From the NCBI GenBank assembly GCA_937872985.1, contig CALMUW010000087.1, positions 26,302 through 90,301 of the forward strand: a DNA stretch of 64,000 bases. Reading direction: 5' to 3'. Under the pieces are notes generated by a model that was not told the origin of the DNA, ran no database searches, and saw only the letters and a program-made list of their open reading frames with translations. Source of the stretch: an uncultured Alphaproteobacteria bacterium (GTDB taxonomy: Bacteria > Pseudomonadota > Alphaproteobacteria > Rhizobiales > Aestuariivirgaceae). Shown piece by piece: positions 49,770 to 60,275 of this stretch; positions within the stretch are counted from its first letter, which is position 1; every line of letters begins with the position of its first letter. Made by a program: the position numbers and the translations under genes.

Positions 49770-51044
49770 ATGAACCTGACCCCGCATTCCGACCATCCCC
49801 TGCGCCAGAGCCTGAGCGATGAATTGCATGGCCGCCCCGGCCAGCCGATCACGGCCCCGGCGCGCATTCTGCACCTCGCCTTCGTGACCGCCGAGGGCGA
49901 CGGCGATCCGCGCGCCGCGCTGGCGGCCCTGTGTGAGCGGTTGAATGTCTCGCCGCCCGGAGGCAACAACCTGCATCACACCATCATGCTGAAGGACGGG
50001 CGGCTGCGCTTCGAGCGGCACGGCGAGTTTTACCGCCTGAGTCTGGTGACGGCGGGCAAGCCCCGAGCCTCGCCCTTTCCGCCGTCGCTGCCCGCCGACT
50101 GGGCCCGCGACCTGCCGGGGCGGCGGCTGGTTTCCATGGTCACCGACATTTTGCCGAAGACGGTGAAGGCCCCCGGCGAAGCGCAGATGATCAGGCACTT
50201 CGGCCATGACGACCTTGCCGCCTCACGGGTCAATGACGGGCGGGCGCTGGTCATCACCGATTTCCGCATCGGACCCGATGGCCACACCCATGTGGTGATC
50301 TATGACCGGGGGCTGGCGCCCCGGCGCATGGGACGGCTGGTGCGCCGCCTGCAGGAGATCGAGACCTATCGCATGATGGCGCTTCTGGCCTTGCCGGTGG
50401 CGCGCAGCCTGCAAAAGGACCTTGCCCCCCTGGAACAATCGCTCATCACCACCATGGTGGGCGGGGCGGCGGCGGCGGAACAGGAGCAGCTTGAAACCCT
50501 GAGCAAGATTGCCCGCGGAGTCGAGACCATGTGCAATCTCTCCACCTTCCGCTTTGCCGCCACACGCGCCTATGCCGCGCTGGTGGCGCAGCGCCTGAAG
50601 GAGCTGGAGGACGAGCGCATCTCGGACTTTCCGCGCATTTCGGTGTTTTTCGCCCGGCGCTTCGATCCCGCCATGAAGACCTGTGAAGCCGCCGCAGCCC
50701 GCATTGACGATCTGGCCGAGCGGGCCGAGCGGGCCTCCAACCTGTTGCGCACCCGCGTCGACATCGCGCTGGAACACCAGAACCAGCAGTTGCTGCGCTC
50801 CATGGAAACACGCGCCCGCCAGCAGTTGATGTTGCAAGAGACGGTGGAGGGCCTGTCGGTCGTCGCCATTTCCTATTATCTCTACGGCATCGTTTCCAAG
50901 TTTGCCGCCGGCCTGTCGGAATATCTCACCGGCCATGCCATCAAGGAGATCGATCTCATCCTCATTCCGGCCGTGGTGCTGGTGGTGTGGCTGGCGCTCC
51001 GCGCCATGAAGAAGCGCATTCACGCGGCGGCCAGGCACGACTGA
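49770..51044 (+). CDS. DUF3422 family membrane protein
   Basis: The 424-residue protein opens with HPLRQSLSDELHGRP, the DUF3422 signature, has a long helical middle (RLQEIETYRMMALLALPVARSLQKDLAPLE; RIDDLAERAERASNLLRTRVDIALEHQNQ) and ends with two membrane helices (about residues 365-385 and 395-412). The family is widespread in Proteobacteria and uncharacterised. It ends 3 nt from the convergent DUF2161 gene. Confidence 0.92.
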   Translation: MNLTPHSDHPLRQSLSDELHGRPGQPITAPARILHLAFVTAEGDGDPRAALAALCERLNVSPPGGNNLHHTIMLKDGRLRFERHGEFYRLSLVTAGKPRASPFPPSLPADWARDLPGRRLVSMVTDILPKTVKAPGEAQMIRHFGHDDLAASRVNDGRALVITDFRIGPDGHTHVVIYDRGLAPRRMGRLVRRLQEIETYRMMALLALPVARSLQKDLAPLEQSLITTMVGGAAAAEQEQLETLSKIARGVETMCNLSTFRFAATRAYAALVAQRLKELEDERISDFPRISVFFARRFDPAMKTCEAAAARIDDLAERAERASNLLRTRVDIALEHQNQQLLRSMETRARQQLMLQETVEGLSVVAISYYLYGIVSKFAAGLSEYLTGHAIKEIDLILIPAVVLVVWLALRAMKKRIHAAARHD

Positions 51045-51047
51045 CGG

Positions 51048-51698
51048 TCACAGTGCGGCGGCCACATCGGCGAAGGTCTGGAGTGCGGCCGCGCCCTTCG
51101 GCGTCAAGACATAGACGCCGCGCGCCTGCCGCTCGAACCAGCCATAGACATCATCCCGCAGCATGGTCCCGGCGCGGACGACCCCGGTCTGGCTGCGCAG
51201 CACACTCACCTTGAGCGGGCCAGCCACCAGCGCACGGGCCAGGCGCAGGGCATCCTGCCGATAGGCGGTCATGACCGGGCGGCGGGTCTGGCCGCCCTGG
51301 TTGCCGTCGCCCTGGCGGTGCTGGAATTCCCGCAACAGGCGGGCGCGCCGGGCGGCATTCTTCCGGGGCGCATAGGGGCCGGGATCAAGCCGTGCCTCCA
51401 CATGGTTGCCGTGAACCAGCAGCAGGCCAAGCCCCAGCCTGCGGCACAGGCGCAGGATGGGCGCCCAGTCGCGCTGGCTTTTTTCCGGCACGGCGAGATA
51501 GACGAGATCGGTCAGGGCCAGCCGCTCCACCCCCTGCAGAACGAGTGTCAGGGTGAAACCGGTCTTCAGTTCCACGATGACCGGCGGCTCGTCGCCGCGC
51601 CGGGCCATGACATCGCAGGCCCCGACCTCGGCCTTCACCTCATAGCCCTGGCCCTCGAGAAAGCGTTTCACCGCCGGATAAAGCTCAACCTCGCGCAA
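51048..51698 (-). CDS. DUF2161, putative PD-(D/E)XK phosphodiesterase
   Basis: The 216-residue protein has an N-terminal restriction-like core, Asp29 (GACDVMARRG) and Glu43-Leu-Lys45 (VIVELKTGF), followed by a C-terminal winged-helix-like half. The family is annotated as a putative PD-(D/E)XK phosphodiesterase; its target is unknown. The start is a TTG at 51698, chosen because the family begins at MREVELYP. Its Shine-Dalgarno GGGGAGG is the 3' arm of the terminator of the upstream gene. Confidence 0.87.
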   Translation of the reverse strand: MREVELYPAVKRFLEGQGYEVKAEVGACDVMARRGDEPPVIVELKTGFTLTLVLQGVERLALTDLVYLAVPEKSQRDWAPILRLCRRLGLGLLLVHGNHVEARLDPGPYAPRKNAARRARLLREFQHRQGDGNQGGQTRRPVMTAYRQDALRLARALVAGPLKVSVLRSQTGVVRAGTMLRDDVYGWFERQARGVYVLTPKGAAALQTFADVAAAL

Positions 51699-51729
51699 AA
51701 AACCTCCCCGGATTGCGGCCGGGGAGGTT
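51697..51729 (-). terminator. Terminator of the TadG-like gene, overlapping the DUF2161 start
   Basis: The stem AACCTCCCCGG/CCGGGGAGGTT (11 pairs, loop of seven) is followed on the minus strand by a run of T. It is a strong intrinsic terminator. The T-run contains the first base of the DUF2161 TTG start and the 3' arm holds its ribosome site. Confidence 0.88.
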
Positions 51730-51755
51730 ACGCCGATTCGGCGGGATGGTGCTGC

Positions 51756-53021
51756 CTACTTGCTCAGGTAGATGCTGGCCATGACCGCGTTCTTGATTTC
51801 GTCGAAGGCGGCGGCGATGTCCTTGTCGTCATCAACCACGAAGAAGTTCTTGGCGGCATCGCTGGCGCAGTTTTCCAGGCGCTTGCGAGTGGTCGTATCG
51901 GCAAGGTCATAGGCGAGCGTGATGATGGTGATGCCGGAGGCCTTGGCCTTGCTGCACAGATTCTCGAGATTGTCCTCGCCCTGAGCCACGGTGCGCACCC
52001 CGCCCGGACCGAAGGCCGGCTCGGTCTGCATGCCGTCGGTCAGCACCACCATGTATTTGCGGGTTTCCTGATCATTATAAGCCGCACCCCCGACGAAGGG
52101 CGCATTGGGCGACAGCAGATGGTAGCCGAACTCGACGCCGAGCGCGATGTGGGTCCAGGCATAGGGGGTCATGGCATTGAGCTGGTCGCGCACGCCGGCA
52201 AAATCGTTGGTGAGGGGACGCAGCTTCAGGCCATGGCCGGCGTAGGGTGCGCAGCCCTCGCTCAGGTGGTCGGGCGCCTGGGGCTGACCCCACTTGGTAT
52301 CGTCGCTGGCGGTGGGCGTATTGTCCGAGATATTGGCGGGATAGGGCCGGTCCTGGGTGCAGCCGGTCCAGCTTGAACCCGCGGTCTGGCCGACGACATA
52401 TTCACCCGGCAGGCTCACATAAACGTGGTGCGAGAAGGGCACGAGGCCAAACTTCACCTTGTCGGGCTGGGCGGTGGACAGGTCGTTCACCAGCTTGGTG
52501 GCGGCCTCGCGCATGGCGACATATTTCACCTTGCTGCCCGCCGTCTCGTTCATGGAATTGGAATAGTCGAGCACCAGGGCGATCTCGGCCTTCTTGCCCT
52601 TGGGAATATTGACGGCGTTGTCGGCGGAAACCTGCAGCGTGTTGATGTTGGCAATGCGCATCAGGGTCGTGGGGATGGCGGTGTCGACGGTGCCGGCAAC
52701 GGAGTCGGGCGTGACGGTGAAGGACACATGGAACGCCGTGGCGTCGAGGCCGGAATTGACCATGTTGACGGCGAAGGTGTCTTCGCCGATCTGCTTGCGC
52801 TCTGCGGTGGTGGCGTTGTCGGCCACGGCGGCGGCAAGGCTCGCGGCGTCCAGGGCGCCCTGAATGTCGGACTTGAGGTTGGAATAGCGGATGAGATCGA
52901 TCCCCACGCCTGCCGCCAGAACCATGGGCACGGCGCCGAGACCGGTGAGAAGCGCCACGGTGCCACTCTGGGCAGTGGTGAAGTCCTTCACCAGGCGGGC
53001 AAGGCGGGAACGCAGGGTCAT
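51756..53021 (-). CDS. TadG-like pilus-assembly protein with von Willebrand A domain
   Basis: Starting at ATG 53021 (GGAG 5 nt upstream) gives 421 residues; ATG 53033 is an alternative. An N-terminal TadE-like anchor (AQSGTVALLTGLGAVPMVLAAGVGIDL, about residues 17-43) precedes a vWA domain with the MIDAS residues Asp152-x-Ser154-x-Ser156, and a later DLADTTTRKRLENCASD segment. Related proteins act in Flp/Tad pilus assembly at the membrane. No other tad gene is near, so it may act elsewhere. Confidence is in the family, not the role. Confidence 0.88.
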   Translation of the reverse strand: MTLRSRLARLVKDFTTAQSGTVALLTGLGAVPMVLAAGVGIDLIRYSNLKSDIQGALDAASLAAAVADNATTAERKQIGEDTFAVNMVNSGLDATAFHVSFTVTPDSVAGTVDTAIPTTLMRIANINTLQVSADNAVNIPKGKKAEIALVLDYSNSMNETAGSKVKYVAMREAATKLVNDLSTAQPDKVKFGLVPFSHHVYVSLPGEYVVGQTAGSSWTGCTQDRPYPANISDNTPTASDDTKWGQPQAPDHLSEGCAPYAGHGLKLRPLTNDFAGVRDQLNAMTPYAWTHIALGVEFGYHLLSPNAPFVGGAAYNDQETRKYMVVLTDGMQTEPAFGPGGVRTVAQGEDNLENLCSKAKASGITIITLAYDLADTTTRKRLENCASDAAKNFFVVDDDKDIAAAFDEIKNAVMASIYLSK

Positions 53022-53145
53022 CGGGGGCTCCATTGTCTCATTCCGGAACGGGCCGGCGGGGTTTGAGCGCTACGGAGCAAGGGCCGGTCCCCTCTGACCC
53101 TGGGGCCGGGGCGGCGTGAAATGAAGGTTTAGAAAGTCTTAAGAG

Positions 53146-53172
53146 GGCGGTTCAAAACGATTCAAAACCGCC
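53146..53172. other. Inverted repeat downstream of recR
   Basis: GGCGGTT and AACCGCC form a 7-bp stem around a loop with two ATTCAAAA/GTTCAAAA-like repeats, 10 nt after the recR stop on the minus strand. It could be a weak terminator; the T-run is missing. Confidence 0.35.
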
Positions 53173-53181
53173 TGAAACGGG

Positions 53182-53784
53182 TCACACCGGGCGGCGGGCG
53201 CGGATAGCTGCGGTTAACGTGCCCTCGTCGAGGTAGTCCAGCTCACCGCCCACGGGCACGCCATGTGCCAATCTGGAGGTGGCAACGCCCGATCTCTGCA
53301 GGCGCTCGGTGATGTAATGGGCCGTGGTCTGGCCCTCCACTGTCGCATTATTGGCCAGCACCACCTCGCGCACCGCCCCGCCCTCGCAGCGGGCAACCAG
53401 CGGCGCAATGGCAAGGTCCTCGGGCCTCACCCCCTCCATGGCCGAGAGGGTGCCGCCGAGCACATGGTAAAGGCCGTTCCACGCCCCGGCGCGTTCCAGC
53501 GCCCAGAGGTCGCCCACCTCCTCCACCACGCAGATGACGCCGCGGTCGCGCGCCGGGTCGGCGCAGACCGAACAGGGGTTCACCGTATCGACATTGCCGC
53601 AGACGGCACAGAGTTCGATCTTCTCGCCCGCCGCCGCCATGGCCCCGGCCAGGGGCTGCAACAGGCGCTCGCGGTTCTTGATGAGGTGGAGCGCGGCGCG
53701 CCGGGCCGAGCGCGGGCCAAGCCCCGGCAATTTGGCCAGAAGCTGGATCAGACGCTCAATCTCGGGACCGGCGGTGCGGCGCAT
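53182..53784 (-). CDS. recR: Recombination mediator RecR
   Basis: RecR, with RecO and RecF, loads RecA at gaps. The 200-residue protein has the helix-hairpin-helix [17 protein letters not shown], a zinc finger (Cys59, Cys62, Cys71, Cys74) and a Toprim domain starting [14 protein letters not shown]. It is 19 nt downstream of ybaB. Confidence 0.98.
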   Translation of the reverse strand: MRRTAGPEIERLIQLLAKLPGLGPRSARRAALHLIKNRERLLQPLAGAMAAAGEKIELCAVCGNVDTVNPCSVCADPARDRGVICVVEEVGDLWALERAGAWNGLYHVLGGTLSAMEGVRPEDLAIAPLVARCEGGAVREVVLANNATVEGQTTAHYITERLQRSGVATSRLAHGVPVGGELDYLDEGTLTAAIRARRPV

Positions 53785-53803
53785 GGAGGTGCGGGGGACC
53801 GGC

Positions 53804-54127
53804 TCAGAAGGGCAGCTTCATGCCCGGCGGCAGGGACATGCCGCCCGTCACCTGCTTCATCTCCTCGGCCACGGCGGCCTCGGCCTTCACCTTGGCGTCG
53901 TTGCAGGCGGCCACGATCAGGTCTTCGAGAATATCCTTCTCGTCGGCCTTGAGGAGAGTTGGGTCAATGACGATGCCGGTCATCTGGCCCTTGCCGGTGA
54001 AGGTCACCTGCACCAGGCCGCCGCCGGACTGGCCGGTCACCGACACATGGTCCAGTTTCGCCTGGGCCTCGGCCATGCGCGATTGCATGGCCTGAACCTG
54101 TTTCATCATTTCACCGAGATTCTTCAT
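53804..54127 (-). CDS. YbaB/EbfC nucleoid-associated protein
   Basis: The 107-residue protein has the [22 protein letters not shown] helix, the [20 protein letters not shown] strands and the C-terminal LPPGMKLPF. It binds DNA as a dimer. It overlaps dnaX by 17 nt and precedes recR, the standard dnaX-ybaB-recR operon. Confidence 0.97.
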   Translation of the reverse strand: MKNLGEMMKQVQAMQSRMAEAQAKLDHVSVTGQSGGGLVQVTFTGKGQMTGIVIDPTLLKADEKDILEDLIVAACNDAKVKAEAAVAEEMKQVTGGMSLPPGMKLPF

Positions 54128-55847
54128 CGCTGTCTTCCATGGTGGGGGTCAGGGTTTCCGGTTCCCGGACATCGGTGATGGCCGCGCCGGGAAAGCGTTT
54201 GAGAATGGCGGCGACATCCGGGTTGTCGCGGGCGCTGCGGAAGGCGGTGTCGCGCGCGTCCTTGCGCTGCTGGGCGATGGGCCGCTCGCCGCCCTCGCGC
54301 GCCAGCAGCACCATCCAGCGCCGCCCGGTCCAGGCTTCGAGCTTGCGCGCCATTTCATTGGCAAGCTGGGGGCTCGCCCCCGGTTCCAGACCCATTTCGA
54401 TCTGGCCGGGCGTGACGCGAATGGGGCGCACGTAACGCTCCAGATCGCTCTTGAACTTGAGGTCGCGCTTTTCCAGCGCCAGGGCAATGATGTCGCCGAG
54501 GGTGGTGAAGGCGCGGGGGGCCTCCGGCGGTTCGACGGCTGCTTCCGGCGGCAGTGACCGGGCCAGCGCGGGAGCGGCGGCAAGGGGCGCCACCTCGGGC
54601 GCCGGTTGACCTTCGGCGCTGGCGCGGGGCATTTCCGCCCTGGGCCGGGCGATGGGCGTGGCGGGGGCCGGTGCGGCGGCAGCATCTGCGCGCGCCAGAC
54701 GGAGCAATTCGTCCGTGGGCGGAAGATCGGCGGCATGGGCGAGGCGGATCAGGGCCATTTCGGCGGCCATGAGCGGCTGGGCGGCGTCGCGCGTCTCGGC
54801 AATGCCCTTGAGCAGCATCTGCCAGGCGCGGGTGAGATGCACCATGGCCAGGCGCCGGGCGTGGTCCGCGCCCGCCTGTTTTTCCGCTTCGGTGCGGGCG
54901 GGATCGGCGAGGGCGCCGTCGCGCACCACCTTGATGCGCGTCACCCAATGCACGAAGTCGGCGAGATCGGTGAGAATGGTCTGGGGGTCGCCGCCGGCCT
55001 CGTGCTGGGCGGCCATTTCGGCCAGCGCGCGGGCGGCATCACCCGCCATGACACACTCGAAAAGCGTGATGACGCGGCTGCGGTCAATGAGGCCCAGCAT
55101 GGCCGCCACATCGGCGGCCTTCACCTTGCCGTCGCCATAGGCAATGGCCTGATCGAGCAATGACAGGCCGTCGCGCACCGAGCCTTCGGCGGCCCGCGCG
55201 ATGAGGCGCAGCGCCTCGTCCTCGGCTGCCACCTGCTCCATGGCAGCGATCTTGCCATAGTGCCGGGCCAGCAGCGCGGCATCGAGACGGCGCAGGTCGA
55301 AGCGCTGGCAGCGCGACAGGATGGTGACCGGCACCTTGCGGATTTCGGTGGTGGCGAAGATGAACTTCACGTGCGGCGGCGGTTCTTCCAGCGTCTTCAG
55401 CAGCGCGTTGAAGGCGCTCTTCGACAGCATGTGAACTTCGTCGATGATATAGACCTTGTAGGCCGCCTGGACCGGGGCATAGCGCACCGAGTCGATGATC
55501 TCGCGCATGTTGTCGACGCCGGTGTTGGAGGCGGCGTCCATCTCGATCACGTCCATGTGGCGCGATTCCAGAATGGCCTCGCACTGGGGCGTCAGTTCCG
55601 GCATGGCCATGGTGGGGCCGCCGGGATAGTTCAGCGCCCGGGCGATGAGACGGGCCGTGGTGGTCTTGCCCACGCCGCGCACGCCGGTGAGCATATAGGC
55701 CTGGGCGATGCGGCCCGTAGCGAAGGCATGGCCCAGGGTGCGCACCATCGCGTCCTGACCGATGAGGTCGGAAAAATCCTTCGGGCGGTATTTGCGGGCG
55801 AGAACGCGGTATCCCGAGGCATTCGCGCCGCTTGCGGTTTCTGTCAT
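54111..55847 (-). CDS. dnaX: DNA polymerase III gamma/tau subunit
   Basis: The clamp-loader ATPase is 578 residues from ATG 55847. Walker A is residues 55-62 (GVRGVGKT), Walker B is [10 protein letters not shown], and the sensor region is [26 protein letters not shown]. The four-Cys zinc module common in other bacteria is reduced to one Cys (89), as in other Alphaproteobacteria as I recall. The Ala/Pro-rich linker (about 395-460) and the tau C-terminal domain are present. No obvious slippery site was noted. Confidence 0.97.
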   Translation of the reverse strand: MTETASGANASGYRVLARKYRPKDFSDLIGQDAMVRTLGHAFATGRIAQAYMLTGVRGVGKTTTARLIARALNYPGGPTMAMPELTPQCEAILESRHMDVIEMDAASNTGVDNMREIIDSVRYAPVQAAYKVYIIDEVHMLSKSAFNALLKTLEEPPPHVKFIFATTEIRKVPVTILSRCQRFDLRRLDAALLARHYGKIAAMEQVAAEDEALRLIARAAEGSVRDGLSLLDQAIAYGDGKVKAADVAAMLGLIDRSRVITLFECVMAGDAARALAEMAAQHEAGGDPQTILTDLADFVHWVTRIKVVRDGALADPARTEAEKQAGADHARRLAMVHLTRAWQMLLKGIAETRDAAQPLMAAEMALIRLAHAADLPPTDELLRLARADAAAAPAPATPIARPRAEMPRASAEGQPAPEVAPLAAAPALARSLPPEAAVEPPEAPRAFTTLGDIIALALEKRDLKFKSDLERYVRPIRVTPGQIEMGLEPGASPQLANEMARKLEAWTGRRWMVLLAREGGERPIAQQRKDARDTAFRSARDNPDVAAILKRFPGAAITDVREPETLTPTMEDSDEESR

Positions 55848-55870
55848 GGCGAAGCCGGGAGAATAGAGGT

Positions 55871-55966
55871 GGGAGGCTGGACAAACAACCCGCAAGAATC
55901 TCGTTGGGGCTGCTACCTTCCGGTCCTGACCCGGTTGGCGAGCACTGCGCCTGCTGCCAACCTCCC
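55871..55966 (-). ncRNA. ffs: Signal recognition particle RNA, small bacterial type (4.5S)
   Basis: On the minus strand the sequence begins GGGAGGTTGGCAGCAG and ends CCAGCCTCCC, which pair to close the rod. The apical domain contains the invariant GTCAGGACCGGAAGGTAGCAGCC that binds Ffh. It lies just upstream of dnaX, the usual location in Rhizobiales. Confidence 0.95.
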
Positions 55967-56056
55967 GGGGGTTATATCGGGGTTTTGCGGGCTGAAAGCA
56001 AGGCCCCGCGCGGCAGGCGATTGACGGGACAGATGCGCACGCTTATTGCGGTGGCC

Positions 56057-56572
56057 ATGACGGTCCGGACCATCATCACGCTGCCCGACGAAAAGATCCT
56101 GCGCCAGGTGTCCAAGCCCGTGGCGGTGGACGCGGCGGCGCGCAAGCTCTTCGACGACATGCTGGAGACCATGTATGACGCGCCGGGCATTGGCCTGGCC
56201 GCCATTCAGCTTGGCGTGACGCTGCGCCAGCTGGTGGTGGACATTGCCAAGGAGCCGGAGGCGAAAAAGCCCCTGTTCATGGCCAACCCCGAGATCGTCT
56301 GGGCGTCGGATGCGCTGAACGTCTATGAGGAGGGGTGCCTCTCCATCCCCGACTACTACGAGATGGTGGAGCGCCCCGCCGAGGTGAAGGTGCGCTACCT
56401 CGACCGCCAGGGCGAGGGCCAGGAAATTCACGCCAGCGGTCTTCTGGCCACCTGCCTGCAGCACGAGATCGACCACCTGAACGGGGTTTTGTTCATCGAC
56501 CATATTTCCAAGCTGAAGCGCGACCGCGTGCTCAAGAAGTTCAGCAAGGCGGCGCGGCTCGGGAAGCTCTGA
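56057..56572 (+). CDS. def: Peptide deformylase
   Basis: Def removes the formyl group of nascent proteins. From ATG 56057 the product is 171 residues with all three metal motifs: [18 protein letters not shown] (Cys94) and QHEIDH (His136, Glu137, His140). fmt follows after 2 nt. Confidence 0.97.
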   Translation: MTVRTIITLPDEKILRQVSKPVAVDAAARKLFDDMLETMYDAPGIGLAAIQLGVTLRQLVVDIAKEPEAKKPLFMANPEIVWASDALNVYEEGCLSIPDYYEMVERPAEVKVRYLDRQGEGQEIHASGLLATCLQHEIDHLNGVLFIDHISKLKRDRVLKKFSKAARLGKL

Positions 56573-56574
56573 CC

Positions 56575-57480
56575 ATGCGCCTTGCCTTCATGGGAACGCC
56601 GGATTTTTCCGTGCCGGTGCTGGCGGCGCTGCTGGACGCCGGGCACGAGATTTCTTGTATATACAGCCAGCCGCCCCGTGCGGCAGGCCGCGGCATGAAG
56701 GAAAAACCATCGCCGGTTCAAGCCTTTGGAGAGGCGCGGGGGATTCCGGTGCGGACCCCTGCCAGCCTGCGCGGATTGGCGGAGCAGGCGGATTTTGCTG
56801 CGCTGCACAATGACGCTGCCGTGGTGGTGGCCTATGGCTTGCTCCTGCCAAAGCCGGTTCTGGAGGCGCCCAGGCATGGCTGCTTCAACGTTCATGCCTC
56901 GCTGCTGCCGCGCTGGCGCGGGGCCGCCCCCATCCAGCGCGCCATCATGGCGGGAGATGACACGAGCGGCGTCTGCATCATGCGCCTGGAGGAAGGACTC
57001 GATACCGGTCCCGTTCTGTTGCGGGGCGAAGTGGCCATCAGCGACCGGACCACGGCGGCCAGCCTGCATGATGACCTGTCCGTCCTGGGGGCCCGGCTGA
57101 TGGTGCAAGCCCTTGAAAATCCTTCTGATCCCGGTGTTCCCCAGGCCACTGAGGGCGTGACCTATGCCCGGAAGATCGACAAGGCGGAAGCCCGGATCGA
57201 TTTCACCCGCCCGGCGCGGGAGGTCTTGCGCCATGTCCACGGCTTGTCCCCCTTCCCCGGTGCATGGCTGGAGGTGAAGGGCGCGCGCCTCAAGGTTCTG
57301 GAGGTCTCCCTGGCCGAAGGGGGTGGCCTACCCGGACGCTTCCTCGATGACGACCTGACCATCGCCTGTGGCGCTGGCGCGGTGCGGCTGGAGCGCCTCC
57401 AGCGCGAGGGCAAGGGCGCCATGGCGCGGGCCGATTTCCGGCGCGGCTTTGCCATCCTGGCGGGCACGGAGGCTGGCTGA
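56575..57480 (+). CDS. fmt: Methionyl-tRNA formyltransferase
   Basis: Fmt formylates initiator tRNA. The 301-residue protein has [16 protein letters not shown] at the start, catalytic Asn105 and His107 in [18 protein letters not shown], Asp143 in [10 protein letters not shown], and the C-terminal OB-like tRNA-binding domain. The last base of its stop is the first of the truA ATG. Confidence 0.97.
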   Translation: MRLAFMGTPDFSVPVLAALLDAGHEISCIYSQPPRAAGRGMKEKPSPVQAFGEARGIPVRTPASLRGLAEQADFAALHNDAAVVVAYGLLLPKPVLEAPRHGCFNVHASLLPRWRGAAPIQRAIMAGDDTSGVCIMRLEEGLDTGPVLLRGEVAISDRTTAASLHDDLSVLGARLMVQALENPSDPGVPQATEGVTYARKIDKAEARIDFTRPAREVLRHVHGLSPFPGAWLEVKGARLKVLEVSLAEGGGLPGRFLDDDLTIACGAGAVRLERLQREGKGAMARADFRRGFAILAGTEAG

Positions 57481-58217
57481 TGCCGCGCTATAAACTCACC
57501 ATCGAATATGACGGGCGCGGATTTTCCGGCTGGCAGTCGCAGGCCGAAGACCTGACTATACAGGCCGTGGTGGAAGAGGCCGCGGCGCGGATCAACGGTG
57601 CCCCCGCCACGGTGCAGGCAGCGGGCCGCACCGACGCCGGGGTCCATGCCACGGGCCAGGTGGCCCATGTGGACCTGATCAAGGATTGGGAACCCTTCGT
57701 GCTGTGCAATGCGCTCAACGCCAACCTGCGGCCGCATCGGGTGGCGGTGGTGGCGGCCGAACCGGTGAACGGCGAATTCCATGCCCGTTTCACCGCGGTG
57801 AAGCGCCACTATCTCTATCGCATCCTGAACCGGCGGGCGCCCCCGGCGCTGGACCGGGGCCAGGTGTGGCATGTGCCGGTGCGGCTCGATGCCGAGGCCA
57901 TGCACGAGGCGGCCCAGGTGCTGGTGGGCCACCACGATTTCACCACCTTCCGTGCCGCTCAGTGTCAGGCGCAGTCGCCGGTGAAGACGCTGGACCGGCT
58001 CGATGTCATGCGCTTTGGCGAATTCATCGAAATCCACGCCGAGGCGCGCAGCTTCCTGCACAATCAGGTGCGCTCCATGGTGGGCTCGCTGAAGCAGGTG
58101 GGCGACGGGCGCTGGAACCAGCGCGATCTGGCCCGGGCGCTGAGGATGAAGGACCGGGCGGAATGCGGCCCCGTGGCCCCGCCGGACGGGCTTTACCTCA
58201 TCGCGGTCAGCTACTGA
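57480..58217 (+). CDS. truA: tRNA pseudouridine(38-40) synthase
   Basis: The 245-residue protein starts [19 protein letters not shown]; catalytic Asp52 lies in [14 protein letters not shown]. It modifies the anticodon stem-loop of many tRNAs. It closes the def-fmt-truA operon and its 3' end overlaps convergent dapE by 11 nt. Confidence 0.97.
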   Translation: MPRYKLTIEYDGRGFSGWQSQAEDLTIQAVVEEAAARINGAPATVQAAGRTDAGVHATGQVAHVDLIKDWEPFVLCNALNANLRPHRVAVVAAEPVNGEFHARFTAVKRHYLYRILNRRAPPALDRGQVWHVPVRLDAEAMHEAAQVLVGHHDFTTFRAAQCQAQSPVKTLDRLDVMRFGEFIEIHAEARSFLHNQVRSMVGSLKQVGDGRWNQRDLARALRMKDRAECGPVAPPDGLYLIAVSY

Positions 58218-59373
58218 AATAGGCCTCGAGGATGCGGCGATAGACCCGCGCCGTGGTGTGGAGATCGGCGATGGCCAGGCGCTCATCGGTCTGGTGGATG
58301 GTGGCATTGGTGGGGCCGAATTCCACCACCTCGCAATAATCCTTCACAAAGCGCGCATCGGACGTGCCGCCCGAGGTGGCCAGCCTGGGCGTCACGCCGG
58401 TTTCGCGCTCCACCGCCTCGGCCACCAGCGAGACGAAGGGGCCGGGTGCGGTGATGAAGGCTTCCGCCCCCTCCACCGTCCGGGTTTCCCAGACGCCGCC
58501 CATGGCGGATTTGACGGCTTCCACCTCGCCCGCGACCAAGGCGCGGAGCGAGGCGAAGTCATGCGCGGTGGAAAAGCGGATGTTGAATTTCAGCGTGGCG
58601 CGCTGGGGAATGACATTGCCCGCCGGGTTGCCGACATCGAAGGAGGTGATGGCCAGGGTCGAGGGATCGAAATGGGCGTTGCCGCGATCGATCTCCAGGG
58701 CAGAGAGGCGCTCCACCAGGCGGGCCAGCTTGGGAATGGGGTTGTCGGCCTTGTCGGGATAGGCGGCGTGGCCCTGACGGCCCGTGACCGTGACAATGAA
58801 GGAGAGCGAGCCGCGCCGCCCTATCTTCATGGCGTCGCCGACGCGGTCGGTGCAGGAGGGTTCGCCCACCAGACAATGATGCGGCAGCCGGCCCTGCTCC
58901 TTCATCCAGGCAAGCACCTTGACCGTGCCGTTGATGGCGGGGCCTTCCTCATCGCCCGTCATGAGCAGCGAGATCCTGCCCTTCGGCCTTCCGTGCACGG
59001 ACAGATAGTCGGTGAGCGCGGCCACGAAGGCAGCCACCGAGCCCTTCATGTCCGCCGCGCCCCGGCCATGGACGAAGCCGTCGGCGACATGGCCGGCGAA
59101 GGGTGGAAAGGTCCAGTCGGCGGCAGTGCCCTCGGGCACCACGTCGGTGTGGCCGGCAAAGCAGAAGTGCGGCCCCTCGCCCCCCAGTTCGGCATAGAGA
59201 TTTTCCACGTCAGGCGTATCGGGGGCGGAAAACGTCAGCCGCTGGCAGGCAAAGCCCAGGGGCTTCAGCATGGCCGCAAGCATGGTGAGCGCCCCGCCCT
59301 CCTGCGGCGTCACCGAGGGACAGCGGATGAGCGCCTGCAACAGCGGCACGGGATCGGTGGGCATATTCTTCAT
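58207..59373 (-). CDS. dapE: Succinyl-diaminopimelate desuccinylase
   Basis: DapE frees LL-diaminopimelate for lysine and peptidoglycan. From ATG 59373 it has 388 residues; an alternative ATG is at 59364. The di-zinc site residues are His75, Asp77 (FAGHTDVVP), Asp108 (GRGAADMKG) and Glu142/Glu143 (TGDEEGPA). It is 16 nt after dapD. Confidence 0.96.
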   Translation of the reverse strand: MKNMPTDPVPLLQALIRCPSVTPQEGGALTMLAAMLKPLGFACQRLTFSAPDTPDVENLYAELGGEGPHFCFAGHTDVVPEGTAADWTFPPFAGHVADGFVHGRGAADMKGSVAAFVAALTDYLSVHGRPKGRISLLMTGDEEGPAINGTVKVLAWMKEQGRLPHHCLVGEPSCTDRVGDAMKIGRRGSLSFIVTVTGRQGHAAYPDKADNPIPKLARLVERLSALEIDRGNAHFDPSTLAITSFDVGNPAGNVIPQRATLKFNIRFSTAHDFASLRALVAGEVEAVKSAMGGVWETRTVEGAEAFITAPGPFVSLVAEAVERETGVTPRLATSGGTSDARFVKDYCEVVEFGPTNATIHQTDERLAIADLHTTARVYRRILEAYFSS

Positions 59374-59389
59374 GGACGCAGGCGCACAC

Positions 59390-60226
59390 TCAATCCCGCA
59401 GCAATTCGTTGATGGAGGTCTTGGCCCTGGTCTTTTGGTCCACGCGCTTGACGATGACCGCGCAATAGAGCGACGGCGCGGGAGAGCCATCGGCAAAGGG
59501 CTTCTGCGGCAGGGAGCCGGAGACCACCACGGAATAGGGCGGCACGCGGCCCATGTGGACCTCGCCCGTCACCCGGTCCACGATCTTGGTGGACTGGCCG
59601 ATGAAGACGCCCATGGAGATGACCGAGCCTTCGCCCACCACCACGCCTTCCACCACTTCGGAGCGAGCGCCGATGAAGCAATTATCCTCGATGATGGTGG
59701 GCCCGGCCTGCATGGGTTCCAGCACCCCGCCGATGCCGACGCCGCCGGAGAGATGCACGTTCTTGCCGATCTGGGCGCAGGAGCCGACGGTCACCCAGGT
59801 GTCCACCATGGTGCCTTCATCCACGTAGGCGCCGAGGTTTACGAAGCTCGGCATGAGCACCACGCCCGGCGCGATATGGGCCGAGCGGCGCACCACGCAA
59901 TTGGGCACGGCGCGGAACCCGGCTGAGCGGAAGCGCGCCTCATCCCAGCCGTCGAACTTGGAGGGCACCTTGTCCCACCAGCCGGACTGGCCGGGGCCGC
60001 CGGCAATGTAGCCCATGTCGTTGAGGCGGAAGGACAGCAGCACGGCCTTCTTCAGCCACTGGTTCACATGCCAGCCCTCGGGGCGCTTTTCGGCCACGCG
60101 CGCCGCACCGGCGTCGAGCAGGTTCAACGCCGCATCCACGGCCGCGCGCACCTTGCCCCTGGTGGCGAATGAAATACTGGCGCGGTCTTCCCAGGCGGCG
60201 TCGATGGTGGTCTGGAGGTCGGTCAT
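59390..60226 (-). CDS. dapD: Tetrahydrodipicolinate N-succinyltransferase
   Basis: DapD makes N-succinyl-2-amino-6-ketopimelate. The 278-residue protein from ATG 60226 has an N-terminal helical domain, a left-handed beta-helix of hexapeptide repeats ([37 protein letters not shown]) and [26 protein letters not shown]. It is followed by dapE, so the succinylase route of lysine synthesis is used. Confidence 0.97.
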   Translation of the reverse strand: MTDLQTTIDAAWEDRASISFATRGKVRAAVDAALNLLDAGAARVAEKRPEGWHVNQWLKKAVLLSFRLNDMGYIAGGPGQSGWWDKVPSKFDGWDEARFRSAGFRAVPNCVVRRSAHIAPGVVLMPSFVNLGAYVDEGTMVDTWVTVGSCAQIGKNVHLSGGVGIGGVLEPMQAGPTIIEDNCFIGARSEVVEGVVVGEGSVISMGVFIGQSTKIVDRVTGEVHMGRVPPYSVVVSGSLPQKPFADGSPAPSLYCAVIVKRVDQKTRAKTSINELLRD

Positions 60227-60275
60227 GGCAGATCCCTGAAATGTCCGGGGCAAAGTAAACCGGGCGGGGCTTCTG

